In this document: in pieces, positions 12,270 through 23,020 of the stretch
How positions within the stretch are numbered: position 1 is the first letter of the stretch
How the letters are laid out: every line of letters begins with the position of its first letter
Source: Trichodelitschia bisporula
Lineage: Eukaryota > Ascomycota > Dothideomycetes > Phaeotrichales > Phaeotrichaceae
DNA length: 64,000 nucleotides
Assembly (NCBI GenBank): GCA_010356995.1
Contig: ML996698.1
Span: 678,064-742,063, forward strand
Reading direction: 5' to 3'
Notes under the pieces: generated by a model
Told to the model about the DNA's origin: nothing
Database searches by the model: none
The model's input: only the letters and a program-made list of their open reading frames with translations
Program-made: the position numbers and the translations under genes

Positions 12270-13802
12270 ATGCAGGGAGCGGCGCGCGAGCGAGAGGATG
12301 GGACGTTGACTAACGCTGCCAACCTCCACATGGACTCGGACGAGCGGTCGCCGCTGCTCAACAGCGGACCAGAGGTCTTTGGCGATATCAAGTCTCCCGG
12401 CAGCTGGCGCTCGCTGCCGAAGCGCGTCACCACCGCGCTCATTGGCACTGTGCGCCTCATCATCACCACCGTCGCCTTCCCCGGCCAATACGTGATCGCC
12501 TACTTCTACGACGACGAGGGCCGCTTCTCTCCCTTACTTCCCGTCATAACCATATGCCGCGCCTTGAACCCGCGGAAGCGCAACAAAAACGCGCAACCCA
12601 TAGCCGTCCCCGCCATGTCCGAGAAGCAGGACGCGCAAGCAACGCGCCAGACCCGAGACCGCAGCGGAAACAAAGGAAGGGCACAAAAGAAGACAAAGCG
12701 CTCTCCGTCTGTGGCTTCTTCGTCCTCCGCAGTCATCACAACCGATTCCGAGCTGGACGAGAAGCAGCCAATTGAGCCTGTGGTCGAGGACAGCCCGGCC
12801 CGCAACACGCGGTCCAAGTCTCTCGCTGTATCCGCAAATGACGAGATCGCACCCTCAAGACGGTCTATCCGGATCAAGTTGCACAGCGAGGATGCGCTGA
12901 AGCGCCGCCGGAAGTCACAAGCAGAGAGCAAAGGCAAGACGGAGTCGGCCAGGGAAGCAGATGTGAAGGACGTCGCAGCTGCGGCCCTCAAATCGCCAAC
13001 TAGCCCAGCATCGGCGAAGCTTACCAAGTTCCCTCGGGCACCGCTGCCTCCACGTCCCTTGATCCCCCGTCGACAGCCCTCGTACTCCAAGGCACCTCTC
13101 ACTGGCGCCCCCCACAAAAAGACGCTCATAATAGACCTCGATGAGACACTGATCCACAGCCATTCCAAGGGCGGCCGGTTTGCAACCGGCCATATGGTGG
13201 AAGTAAAGATTCAGCACGCCGTTGGCGTTGGAGGCGTTAGCATCGGTCCTCAGGTGCCGATCCTGTATTACGTACACAAGCGACCGCATTGCGATGAGTT
13301 TCTGCGCAAGGTTCGACGCCTTCTGCGCGCCTTCGAAGCAGCTTGCTGATGCGATGCACTCTAGGTTCACAAGTGGTACAACCTCGTGATTTTCACAGCA
13401 TCCGTTCAGGAGTACGCCGATCCCGTAATAGACTGGTTAGAGCTAGAGCGCTCCTACTTCTCCGGCCGCTACTACCGCCAGCACTGCACGCAGCGTAATG
13501 GCGCGTACATTAAAGACCTCAGCCAGGTGGAGCCGGACTTGAGCAAAGTCATGATTGTTGACAACAGCCCCGTCAGCTACATTTTCCACGAAGGTGTGTG
13601 CGTCCGTTGGATTGCATTTCTGGTCTAACCTCAGTGTTCAGATAATGCCATCCCCATAGAAGGGTGGATCAGTGATCCCACGGATAACGACCTTTTGAAT
13701 CTCATCCCGCTTCTAGAAGCCCTGCAACATGCAACCGATGTTAGGGCTGTACTGGCTCTGCGGTTGGGGCAGCCGCAGACTGAGACTATGTATGATGGAT
13801 GA
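12270..13802 (+). CDS. NEM1: Nem1-type phosphatase of the Nem1-Spo7 complex
   Basis: Exons 12270-13310, 13365-13593 and 13642-13802 give 476 residues. Nem1 is the catalytic subunit that dephosphorylates the phosphatidate phosphatase Pah1/lipin at the nuclear envelope and ER. The FCP1/SCP catalytic domain occupies the C-terminal half: KTLIIDLDETLIHSHSKG (about residue 288, the DxDxT nucleophile motif), LRKVHKWYNLVIFTASVQEY across intron 1, MIVDNSPVSYIFHEDNAIP across intron 2, and GWISDPTDNDL. A hydrophobic segment at about residues 52-80 (ALIGTVRLIITTVAFPGQYV) is the likely membrane anchor. Residues ~110-270 are basic and disordered. Intron 1 uses a GTTCGA donor. The first ATG is chosen; an in-frame ATG at 12330 is a plausible alternative. 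ALG14 follows in tandem 308 bp downstream. Confidence 0.9.
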
Positions 13803-14110
13803 CAGGAGTGCGTAATGGTCTCTTTGCTGGTGTTTTAGGTGGTAGATGATGGGTCTGGTTTCATCGGAGTAGAACTGGTGTCGTGCTTCTCGGTTTTCGT
13901 AAATTCTTGTACCCAAACAACGCATGGCGACTTTGTATTATACCATTAGTTGAATATGGGAGAGTCAAGGCTTTTGCATCGGTTTGGCTGGGTATGCATG
14001 TTGTGAATGCGGTGCGGTTGCCGTGCACATGACACCGTGTCTTGACGCGAAATCTCGAGCGAACCTCAATCCTACAACCTCGATGCAGTGTCGACGACTC
14101 CTCCCATGCC
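13803..14110. other. NEM1-ALG14 spacer
   Basis: 308 bp between tandem genes. No other feature is visible; it must hold the NEM1 terminator and the ALG14 promoter. Confidence 0.5.
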
Positions 14111-14818
14111 ATGTTGCTCCCAACCTGGGGTTCGGCGCTCATCGCGCTCCTCATAGCACTGGGAATATTAACAACCCTTCGCCTGCTGTTCATTCTACCA
14201 CCCTATCGACCCCGCCCCCGCTCTCGCAAACGCTCCTCCCCAACCCACCTCCTCGTCGTCCTTGGATCCGGCGGCCACACAGCCGAAATGCTCGTCATGC
14301 TGCGTGACTTGGACCCGCAAACCTACGCGCGCCGGACCTGGGTCGTCAGCAGCGGGGATGCCTTCAGCGCGCGAAAAGCTGAGGAGTTCGAAAGCGACTT
14401 ACGTCAAAAGGCGCTAGATGCCAACTGCGGGAACTATGAGATCGTCACGATTCCGCGCGCGCGGCGCGTCCACCAGTCTTTACTCTCGACACCGGTGTCT
14501 AGTCTGCAATGTCTCTGGTCTTGTATCCGGCTTCTGCGTCGCGTTGACGTGCAGCGCCCGGATTTAATCCTCTCGAATGGGCCTGGGACGGGTGTCATCG
14601 TCGTTCTGGCTTCGCTCGTTCTGCGGTTCTTCGACTGGTCTTCGCGGCCGGGTGGGCCTGGTTCTACGAGGCTTATCTATGTGGAAAGTTGGGCGAGGGT
14701 CAAGCGGTTGAGCTTGAGTGGGAAGCTACTTCTGCGACTTGTTGACCGGTTTTTGGTTCAGTGGGAGAGTCTGGAGGGCGCGGGGGGGAGAGCCGAGTTT
14801 CATGGCGTGCTCGTCTAG
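14111..14818 (+). CDS. ALG14: UDP-GlcNAc transferase subunit Alg14
   Basis: One exon, 235 residues, starting at the ATG that opens the membrane anchor (LLPTWGSALIALLIALGILT). Alg14 is the ER membrane anchor that recruits cytosolic Alg13 to add the second GlcNAc to dolichol-PP-GlcNAc in N-glycan assembly. Diagnostic sequence: HLLVVLGSGGHTAEMLVML, TWVVSSGDAFSA, VTIPRARRVHQS, DLILSNGPGTGV, RLIYVESWARVKRLSLSGK and the characteristic C-terminal end FHGVLV. The frame stays open 23 codons upstream, but no homologous sequence lies there, so the shorter start is preferred. The length matches the family. Confidence 0.93.
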   Translation: MLLPTWGSALIALLIALGILTTLRLLFILPPYRPRPRSRKRSSPTHLLVVLGSGGHTAEMLVMLRDLDPQTYARRTWVVSSGDAFSARKAEEFESDLRQKALDANCGNYEIVTIPRARRVHQSLLSTPVSSLQCLWSCIRLLRRVDVQRPDLILSNGPGTGVIVVLASLVLRFFDWSSRPGGPGSTRLIYVESWARVKRLSLSGKLLLRLVDRFLVQWESLEGAGGRAEFHGVLV

Positions 14819-16110
14819 ATTCCTGTTCGGAAACATGATATTTCAAGGTTTTTAGTGTGCCGGCGGACGACGATTTCGGGTCGCCGCATGCTACAGTACC
14901 GGTTCCGCAACCTAATCCTCATCGGATATCTCCGACATCACTGAAGAGGCTCCCTATCATATTGGAACCTTCTTGCAATCGTTGTCCGTACTATCGGACA
15001 TCACTCTTGCTCTACCATGCGGCGGATCCAGGACTCTAGGGCCTCTTCGGTATCCGACTATCTCCGGTGATGAGATTCTCCGTACCCCCTTCAACGACAT
15101 CATCCTTTCTTGAAGTTGCAAGGGTCATGTTGCAGGATGGCTTACAGTAACGAACCAAATATCCGACATTTCAGGATGCTCTCAACATCGCTGAAAGCGA
15201 TAGGCCAAGGAGATTTCCCAGGTCAGCATCCGGAATAGCTCGCTTGTGGGCCTCATTATGGGAGGTAATAGCCAAAAGCTTACGAGGGCTGTCACTGGTT
15301 GGTTGTTACATCATTGACTGTCATTATCGTTGAATGCGGGGTATGCTTCTAGTGATGATGTCTGGAGCCCGGATGTCCTCCACATCGTCACCTAGATCCA
15401 GATGTTGCGAGCAAATGTGACGCCGGCTGGCAGTTGACTGGGCGTCTTCTGCTCTAAACTGGGGCCCTATGTGAACCCGGGAATCAGAGAGCTCTCAATA
15501 TAGTCCTATAGGCTGATTATAAATGCTATTCCCTCAGTGCTGTCCACGGACTTTATGACGGTTTTACGCCACAGGTAGAGCAGAGCACCCAGGTGTGGTA
15601 CATGAGGGGATCGTATGCCCACCGCGAGTCTCGACCGATTGGTGCCGATCTAGTATAGACTCGATCTAATATCGTGACAGAAACCTAGTTGAAAGGCACT
15701 TCGGACGTAGGCCTCTCGGAACTTTCATCAATTTGAATATCGTCCAAGCAGCACCGTTAGCCTGATCATATCCTTAGATCGATCGCGGGCGGATGTACTG
15801 GATCTACGATCTCTTCATGGCTACATGGGAACATTAGACACTAAAGAACATACAAATTAGCACCCCCTTCTCACACCCAGCACGCCGTTCGTGGAGATGA
15901 AATCAAGCTCAGCAATAAGCCGCGCGCACGGCCTATTCGCTATTGCGTCGTGCTTCTGGTATCCCCCATCTCAACCTGAAACGCTTGACGTTGATAGCTG
16001 GGAACCCGCGAACGACAGCCCATAACGAAATCGACCTCGCGGTGTCCACCCCGTCGTCTTCGCAATGATAAACACGCCGCGGAAGCGCAGTCCGGGCCGT
16101 CGCTAACCAA
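14819..16110. other. Spacer without supported gene
   Basis: About 1.3 kb with no open frame above about 60 codons except the edge of a shadow frame. A short sequence of the type TATCyCGACAT or its near-complement recurs around 14926, 14992, 15046 and 15158, but I could not define a clear repeat unit. Nothing else is seen. Confidence 0.5.
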
Positions 16111-17137
16111 ATGCCCTCAATCGCCAGCATGCACTTCCCCGTCCTCACCCTCGCCCTCCTCGCCCAGCTGCCCAGCAGCCTCGCCTCCCCCACCGCCCCC
16201 CCAAAAGGCAAGCGCATCCAATGGGTCGGCCACTCCTTCCACTGGTTCCTCCCGGAGCCCGTCGCACAACTCGCGACCGAAGCCGGCATCCAAGGGCACG
16301 TAAACATCGGCGTTGACCGGATCGGCGCCTCAACGCCGTGCCAGCACTGGAACAAGGGCGGGAATGACACGAATACGGTGAAGGAGACGTTGAAGGCGGC
16401 GAAGGCGGATGTGCTTACGCTTGCGACGCGCGAGTTGCCGCAGGAGGAGTGTGTGCCGAAGTTTGCGCAGTTGGGGGTGAGTTGGCTCGTCTTTGGAGGA
16501 TGAGGGTGGGGGCTAAGTGGTGCAGTTCCAGTATAAGAAGGATTTGCGCGTTATGGTGCATGAGACGTGGTTGCCGCAGAGCGCGGCTAAGGATGCAGAG
16601 GGGTGCGCGGATTGGGGGTGCACGAACCGCGATGCTGCGACGATCGATGTGCTTGAAGATACGCGGAATAAGCTCGAGATTCCGTATAAGAACAAGCTGA
16701 GGGCGCAGCTACAGAGGCTTAATGCTCAGGCGGGGACGAATCTCACGAGCATTGTCCCCGTGTGGGACGCCGTTATCAGCATGCGGGAAAGTATGCGGTT
16801 CCCAATCACTCGTCGGGTTTCCGAGTTGACTCGTCGATAGTGGTCGTCAAGGGACAGCTCCCTGGAGTGCCGAAGCAGTCGAGTCTCTTCATGGATAAGT
16901 TGGGACACGCACAGAAGCCGCTCCGGGACATGGCGAGCTACAGTAAGTGATGGTGGAGAGAACCCCTGAAGGCCACGTCTAACCCGTTCACCAGTGTGGT
17001 TTGCGGCTCTGTACAACATCAACCCAATTGGCTCCAAGGTCCTTACGACGGGGACTCCTGCTGGTCAGGCTGCGATTTTGCAGAAGCTCGCCTGGGAAAC
17101 GCTGAAGAAGGAACCCCTGAACGGCATCGGATTGTGA
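16111..17137 (+). CDS. Secreted SGNH-hydrolase-like protein, function unknown
   Basis: Exons 16111-16476, 16526-16790, 16841-16942 and 16995-17137 join to 291 residues with introns of 49-52 nt. A signal peptide is evident (MHFPVLTLALLAQLPSSLAS, preceded by six residues if the first ATG is used; the second ATG is at 16129). Residues 33-45 read RIQWVGHSFHWFL, resembling block I of SGNH hydrolases, and near the C-terminus DKLGHAQKPLRDMA resembles the block V Asp-x-x-His. Other conserved-looking stretches are VMVHETWLPQSAAK, DWGCTNRDAAT and MWFAALYNINPIGSK. I infer an extracellular hydrolase or carbohydrate-active role; the substrate cannot be told. Two splice joints (A|TG) each create a Met codon. 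Confidence 0.72.
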
Positions 17138-17451
17138 AGCATATGGAATCTGGACTGAATTTTCAAGGGTCCAGGAGAGCCTTGAGGAATGAACAGATGA
17201 TTAGGTAGACTGTACAGATAACGCACGTCGCCATATGCAATTGTAACTTTCCGAGCCTGTGACTGTGTAAGCTCACCACCCCACCTTGACATCATACAGC
17301 CAGCAGGAACTTCTGCTAAACAGAGAAACGCTCAAAACTCCCGGACGCCATCGGCTCTACATGTTATTAAGCAGCAGCATAGTTTAGCACCACACATGCG
17401 GCAGAACGTACAGTAGGTACCACAAGATATCAACAAGCCCCTGTGCGGATA
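17138..17451. other. Convergent 3' spacer
   Basis: About 310 bp between the convergent SGNH-like and J-protein genes; no gene or distinctive repeat seen. Confidence 0.5.
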
Positions 17452-18615
17452 CTACCGCACACCTAGCTCGCGAAGCTTTGCGCACGCTGTCATCTCCATA
17501 TTCCGTGCCTTCTCCATCAGCTCTTCATCCCTCCAGAACCAGCCTTGGGCCTCATGCATCATCCGTGTACGCTCATTGACCTGCTCCTCGCACTTGATTT
17601 TCAGACCCGTCAGATACGATTGTTCAACATGACGGTCCAATGTGTCCAACTTGTACTTTGCGAGGCCGTGGATTTCATTGGGATTTACCCAATGATGTAC
17701 CCCAAGATTTGCTGTTGTCCGCTCGAAAATGTGCGGCTTTACAGGACGATCCATACGAAAGGCTGGAACTGAGGAAGACGAACCGGAAAATAACGAGGAG
17801 AGGAGAGGAATGATGAAGAGGAGGATGACCGGGAGCAAGGAGGTCAGCAGGCTGGTGCTGTTGACCTGGGGTTGATTTTGACCCCTAGGGCGCATTCGCG
17901 GTGCAGCACCGCCGAACTGGTGGACACGAAATCCAGGGCCGCCGCCGAAGTTGAAGACAAATCCAGGGCCACCATCAAACCCTAGCGCGAGATGTTAGCC
18001 AGGCACAGCAGCGGGGTAGCATTACACACCGAAAGGACCGCCGGCACCACCGCCAAAGAATTGTCTAAACAGTTCTTCAGGCGTCAATTCCTCCTCGAAC
18101 ATCGGGCCACCCCTCCCACCACCGGCGGGCGAACGCGCGAAACCGTTGCCGAAGGGTGACGATGAAGAGGAAGGTTGTTGAAAACGGCTATCCGGATCCA
18201 TACCGAACTTGTCGAACTTGGTCTTCTTATCCGGATCTGAGAGAACTTGAAAGGCTCGAGAAACCACTAAGATGCGGAACACAGGTTAGCCCCTGCATCC
18301 AATGCGACGGAGTGGACGCCCGTTTTTCAACGTACTTTTGAATGCTTCATCTGCTCCATCATAGCCGTTCTTGTCCGGATGGGTGAGCAGACTCAGTTTG
18401 CGGTACGCCTTCTTGATATCTGATTCCGAGCAAGTTGTCTTGACCTCCTCCAAGCCAAGGATATCGTAGAAGGCCGTCGCGTTGCATCTCCGCACGCGCA
18501 GGACGGCTGCTTTTTGCTCGACGGTGTAGGACCTTCCCGAACTACCATCGTGATGAGCGCGGTGCTTTGCTCCCTCTCCTCCCTTTGCGTCGGAGCCGCT
18601 CGCCTTGGTCGACAT
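17452..18615 (-). CDS. HLJ1: ER membrane DnaJ protein (HLJ1 / DNAJB12-like)
   Basis: Exons (minus) 18615-18336, 18266-18030 and 17981-17452 give 348 residues. The J domain spans about residues 46-115 (FYDILGLEEVKTTCSESDIK, KAYRKLSLLTHPDKNG with an intact HPD, then MVSRAFQVLSDPDKKTKFDK). A Gly/Phe-rich linker follows (FFGGGAGGPFG-FDGGPGFVFN), then one transmembrane segment (LLTSLLPVILLFIIPLLSSL) and a C-terminal DUF1977-type region. This layout is that of yeast Hlj1 and human DNAJB12/14, tail-anchored co-chaperones that expose the J domain to the cytosol and recruit Hsp70 for ER-associated degradation. The start is the first in-frame ATG. The gene is divergent from the AIM19-like gene with a 448-bp shared spacer. 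Confidence 0.9.
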
Positions 18616-19063
18616 TTGCGTTGGGACCGGATTGTTTGCCCCGCGAGGGGGGAACCGAAGATCGAGGGGATGTGGTGCACCGACCTGGTCAAGGCGATTT
18701 GGCGAGCGGATTTCCGCGTCTCGAACGATCTAGAGAGCGAAGGTGTGCAGGCTATGGGCCCTGATGTAGCTGGTCGCTGAGTTCCTAGCGATGTTGGATG
18801 ACGCGGTGAAGGGACAACAGCGAGGATAACGGCGTACGTATCTGCGATCCCATTTGGGTGATGGCGAGCGAGGATGGCGTGCCAAGACGCGAGGGTCTTG
18901 CGTTGGGCCTTCACAGGGCGGCCGGACCCGTCGGCGCCCGTCCAAAAGTCTTGGGGTATGACATAACTGTCCAGCTTGCCCTGTTGAGATCCAAGGTACG
19001 GACATTTATACCTAATCGCCAAACCTAGACTCCAACCTCACATTTGGCCCAATTGTCTCCACC
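18616..19063. promoter_or_regulatory. Divergent promoter HLJ1-like / AIM19-like
   Basis: 448 bp between two start codons facing apart, so it must carry both promoters. No heat-shock element or other named site could be picked out with confidence. Confidence 0.45.
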
Positions 19064-19595
19064 ATGTCGGAATCACCTGCTGCAGACAAGACTAAAAACA
19101 GCGCCATTCTCAAATTGAAGGCATGGGGCGGTATGTTCGCGCGCTTCCTACAAGTTACAAGCTACGTTATGCGCGGAGCGGAACTGACTTGCACAGAAAA
19201 CTCCTTCCCGCCGACCATACTGGCGTCGCTGATCACAGCACAACATTTCCGACCTTTCCAAGCTCTGCCTATGCTGTTCCCTCCACTGCTGCTGCTCTCG
19301 TCGTACATCAATGTCAATGGCTACAAGACAGATGCAGCTGGCATCAGCGCTGCCTGGAGTGGACTGTACATGCTTCTTGCGATGCGTAGACGGCAGGTAG
19401 GCGCAAACCATTTGACCCGCATGCTGTGGTGTTAGCTGATGCGAATGTCCGCAGGGCTTCGGCTCCAAATTCACCCTCCGAGGAGCTGTTCGGGGAGCGA
19501 CGCTCGGTCTTGCCGCCGTGAACTTGGTTGGCGGTGGGTTGGCGTACATGTTCGGGCAGAGGAGTAAGGAAGAGACGAGTGGTGGAGAGAGCTAA
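19064..19595 (+). CDS. AIM19-like mitochondrial membrane protein
   Basis: Exons 19064-19130, 19197-19396 and 19455-19595 give 135 residues (introns 66 and 58 nt). The sequence resembles the Aim19 family (altered inheritance of mitochondria 19): ENSFPPTILASLITAQHFRP, LPMLFPPLLLLSSYINVNGY, KTDAAGISAAWSGLYMLLAM and RGATLGLAAVNLVGGGLAYM. Hydrophobicity suggests three to four membrane segments, as in the family; its molecular role is not known. The N-terminus is short and charged with no clear presequence. Assignment is from remembered family pattern, not a search. Confidence 0.7.
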
Positions 19596-20689
19596 TCCTC
19601 CACCACTCGGGTGACTCTTAAATTGGTGTTATCCGGTCCATGTCCTTTCTCGCCATTAAAGCGTTTTGACGCCATGTGCTGGCAGCCGACACCACAAAAA
19701 CCTAGGATCTCGATGCCTGGGACCCCCAGCCATAGGGTTCAAAATGTCTGTGATCACCTCAGGGCGTAACAGCTGGAAACTACTTTGGGACGCCGACATA
19801 CCAATACACTTACACCAAAAGTACCGGCAAGGACGAAGCATCCAGTAAGATGAGATGGTAAGGAGTTGTTAGCCGTAATCGTCGCCAATCGGGAGACTTC
19901 AGGGTGAGGAATACGTTGGTAGGCCGCGCCGCATATAAGCGGAAAAGGCCGGCCGGGCTTCGCAATCGTCAGCAACACACGTAATGGGAACGCTCACAAC
20001 ATTGCTCAATCTCTCCGATACTGCTATGCAAAGACGTGAACACGAAAGTTTCAAGTTCGAACAAGCCGAACATCGGCTTCGGGCCGCCTGCCACGTCAAT
20101 TGTACCCGAAGCCACAAGCTCCCGCATGACGACCGAGACGCCACAGCCCAGCTAGTTCGAGCACTCCCAATATGCCAGCACACACCTCAACAACGCAAAA
20201 ATTCTGAAGCCCAGCCAACACCTCACCAAACCCCCAAAGGGTAGACCCGGAATGCCCGCCCACGTCTCCGCCAACCAGGCACAAGGAACTTCCCGCCCCA
20301 CGACTCAATCGTGCCAACCAACCCCCCCCGCACCCACACAGGAATCCCCTCCCCCCTCAAATCCACCCATCACCCATCCGTCTTTCCTTGCAGCAAGCGC
20401 CGAGCAGCCAATCCCGTCCCGCCGCCCGCCGCTGGCGGCGGGCCGGTAGACGGCTGCGCCCGACGGCGATTTCGTGCGTTAGCTTGAAACGTCCTTGGGC
20501 GGGCTGGCCTGGGCGCTGAGTGGACGCCTCGAAGCGGCGCGGCGTGAGGGCAGGCACGGGGAAGCGCGGACGCATTCTGCGGGCCGGACAGGATGGCCGG
20601 CGGCCATGGATTTGGGCCTCATGCGAGTAAGCAGACTTGCACTTCTATTTCAGTTTGTGCAGCATCTAGGTATCACCTCCGTAGCTACT
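19596..20689. other. Spacer between AIM19-like and GPI10
   Basis: About 1.1 kb at the 3' ends of two convergent genes. The open frames here are short, overlap each other and lack family signals. Nothing supported. Confidence 0.5.
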
Positions 20690-23020
20690 CTACGCTTCCT
20701 CCAAGCACCAGACTATAACGTCGCCGCGCCGCCGCCAGTCGTCGTGCCAGTGCGAATTGAAGGTCCGCCAGCATTCCCTGTACGGTGTGGACTGAAGCAC
20801 GGTCTTCATAGTCGGCTCCAACTGCTCGAAAAATGCAAGGTACTGAGGCCACGCCCTGCGGGGCCAAGCCATCCTTGCGCCTTCGTCCCGCTCCTCCAGT
20901 CCATCCCGTCCAACAGCACGCCGGCCCCTCAAGCCATCCGCTCCGGAGGAAGCCCCACCGCTCGCACCGCTGGTCAGCGCCGGGAGGTCTTCCATGTGCA
21001 TTGCAAGCCACGCCGGCGGATGGGCATAGAACTGATCGGCTTCGTCGAGATACGTGTGTCGCTGGTCCAATGGCACGTCGAGCGGAGGCTCGCATGTAAG
21101 GGCCCATGCATCGATGCCTTTGTGGATTAGATGACTGCGCCAAGGTGTGCTGTGACAGGGCATCAGGAAAGCGACCGTGAAATCGCCGCCCCGTTCTCGG
21201 AGCTCGTACCGCGAGCGGAGCTCATGCAGTACATCAATAACACCGCGCTGGTGCACTAGGGACGTGTAAGCCGCAATGGCTACGTTGATGGAAACAAAGC
21301 CAATGACCGCAATACGCTTCAACCACCCAAGCGGGCGTGACGAGGTGGAATACGCCAGCGAGGGTGAGGCTAGAAGATGCAGCAGCGGGAGAAGCGGATA
21401 CAAAAAGCGCGCTTCCTTGTGTGATATGAGACTCAAGCTGCCAACGACGAACAAAATCGTCCAGGTCGCTGTGGCTTGGACTTCTTGTACGACACTGTCC
21501 TTTCCCTTGACGAGAGCTGACTGCATGCCTTTGAACAGGCCAATGGCTGCAAAGGGTAGGGCTGTGGTCAAAAGGAGCGGGAGGCCTTCTGTGAAATAGT
21601 AATCTGGACGATTACTTCCATAAAAGACGGCTAGTGATTTGGTGATGTTGAAGTACACGAAGCGAAGGGGTGGGAAAGCCCACATTCCAAAGAAGATACG
21701 GTCAACGATTGTCGTACATGCCAACACGATGCTCCTGTGATGATTCAGCTCAAAGGGATCTCGAGAACAGGGGATCTTCCAAGATGAGGAATTGAGCACA
21801 ATGGGCTTTGCGGACAGGAAGTGGGGCTAGCCAACAAATATGTTCAGAAATTGCACCGTGCAGCGAAACAAAAGAATGGAAAGCATACCCACACACGATG
21901 GCCTCTCTTATCAGAGAGACGCGCCTCTGGACGCTCGTCTTTCGCAGCGTCTGCAGAGCGATTGGCAGCCATACGAGGACGTTTGTTGGCCGGAAAATGG
22001 TGGCTACAGCAGCCAGGGATAGCGAGAGTCTGAGTCTGAAAAGTGTCGGGTCAATTGGCCGAACTCGCAGAGAATGAGGTGGGGGTTGGTATGCGGCCTG
22101 CAACTCACCGTGAAATTTCTCCGGAACGCGGGCCACGGGCAGACTGGTCAAAGTGCCCCGCCTTGCGGGAGGAGATCCAATGCCATGGCCAGAAAAGAAG
22201 CGCAGCGGCCGTAAGAGAGGCTTCAAGACAGTTTGACAGAGTTCGGGTGGAGCAGAACCACTGCCATGGGCTGAGAGTGGTGAGGGCAAGCTGCCGAAAG
22301 CGGACGAGCCAATGTCAGCACGCGACGTGGTTGCTCAATGGAAAAGGATTCGTACCGATGCCCATGCAGCACGGCTCCTAGGCCCATAGATAGATTGCAC
22401 CCATCTCCACGTGAAGTAGTCGAGGGCGGTAGCGAATAGTGCTTGGGTGACTTTTGGTGCAGCAAGCAGGAGTGAGGAGCGGAGGGCAGGAGAGAGTCGG
22501 CAGACGGCCGACAGCAGCGCCGCAGTGTGGTAGACACCGGCGAACAGGAGGGGGTGGAGCGACGACCTCAGCTGGTTTTTCCATTCCTACAAAACACAAG
22601 TAAGAGGCACGTATCTCAATGCATGGCTAGGAGGCTCGACGCTACCCAAGTGATCCAAGCCCCGCTATCCTCTCCGAAGGCTAGCTGCCATGCAGGCTCC
22701 AGCGACTGGAAGAACTCGTCGGGTTGGAAAAATGTTTTCAGGGTAAGAGCGTTGAATATGCGAAGCGCAAATAGGAGAAGGAGCACGTGTAGGGACGATG
22801 ATAGAGCTGGGAGGTAGTGGAAGGTAGGGAGGGTTGGCGGCGATGGTGATGGCGCTTGCGGTGCGGGAAGCGATGACGGGTTGCGTAGCCGATGCGCATT
22901 ACGGCGATCGGTGAGAGATGCAGAAGAGAGGGAAGCTGCAGACGAACGTAAAGATGACGAAGAAGCAACAGCACCAGTGGAAGAGGCCGGTGAGGTATGA
23001 GAGGGGTTATAGGACGTCAT
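20690..23020 (-). CDS. GPI10: GPI mannosyltransferase 3 (PIG-B)
   Basis: Exons (minus) 23020-22646, 22586-22356, 22290-22109, 22035-21889 and 21734-20690 join to 659 residues; introns are 59, 65, 73 and 154 nt. It is a GT22-family, dolichol-phosphate-mannose-dependent enzyme of the ER lumen face that adds the third mannose to the GPI anchor precursor. Evidence: [20 protein letters not shown] with the GT22 QPDE motif at residues 99-102, [60 protein letters not shown] and [20 protein letters not shown], with many membrane segments. The 60-residue N-terminal Ser-rich extension and an acidic/Gly-rich insert near the C-terminus are less conserved features. Intron 4 is about twice the usual size here. 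Confidence 0.93.
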
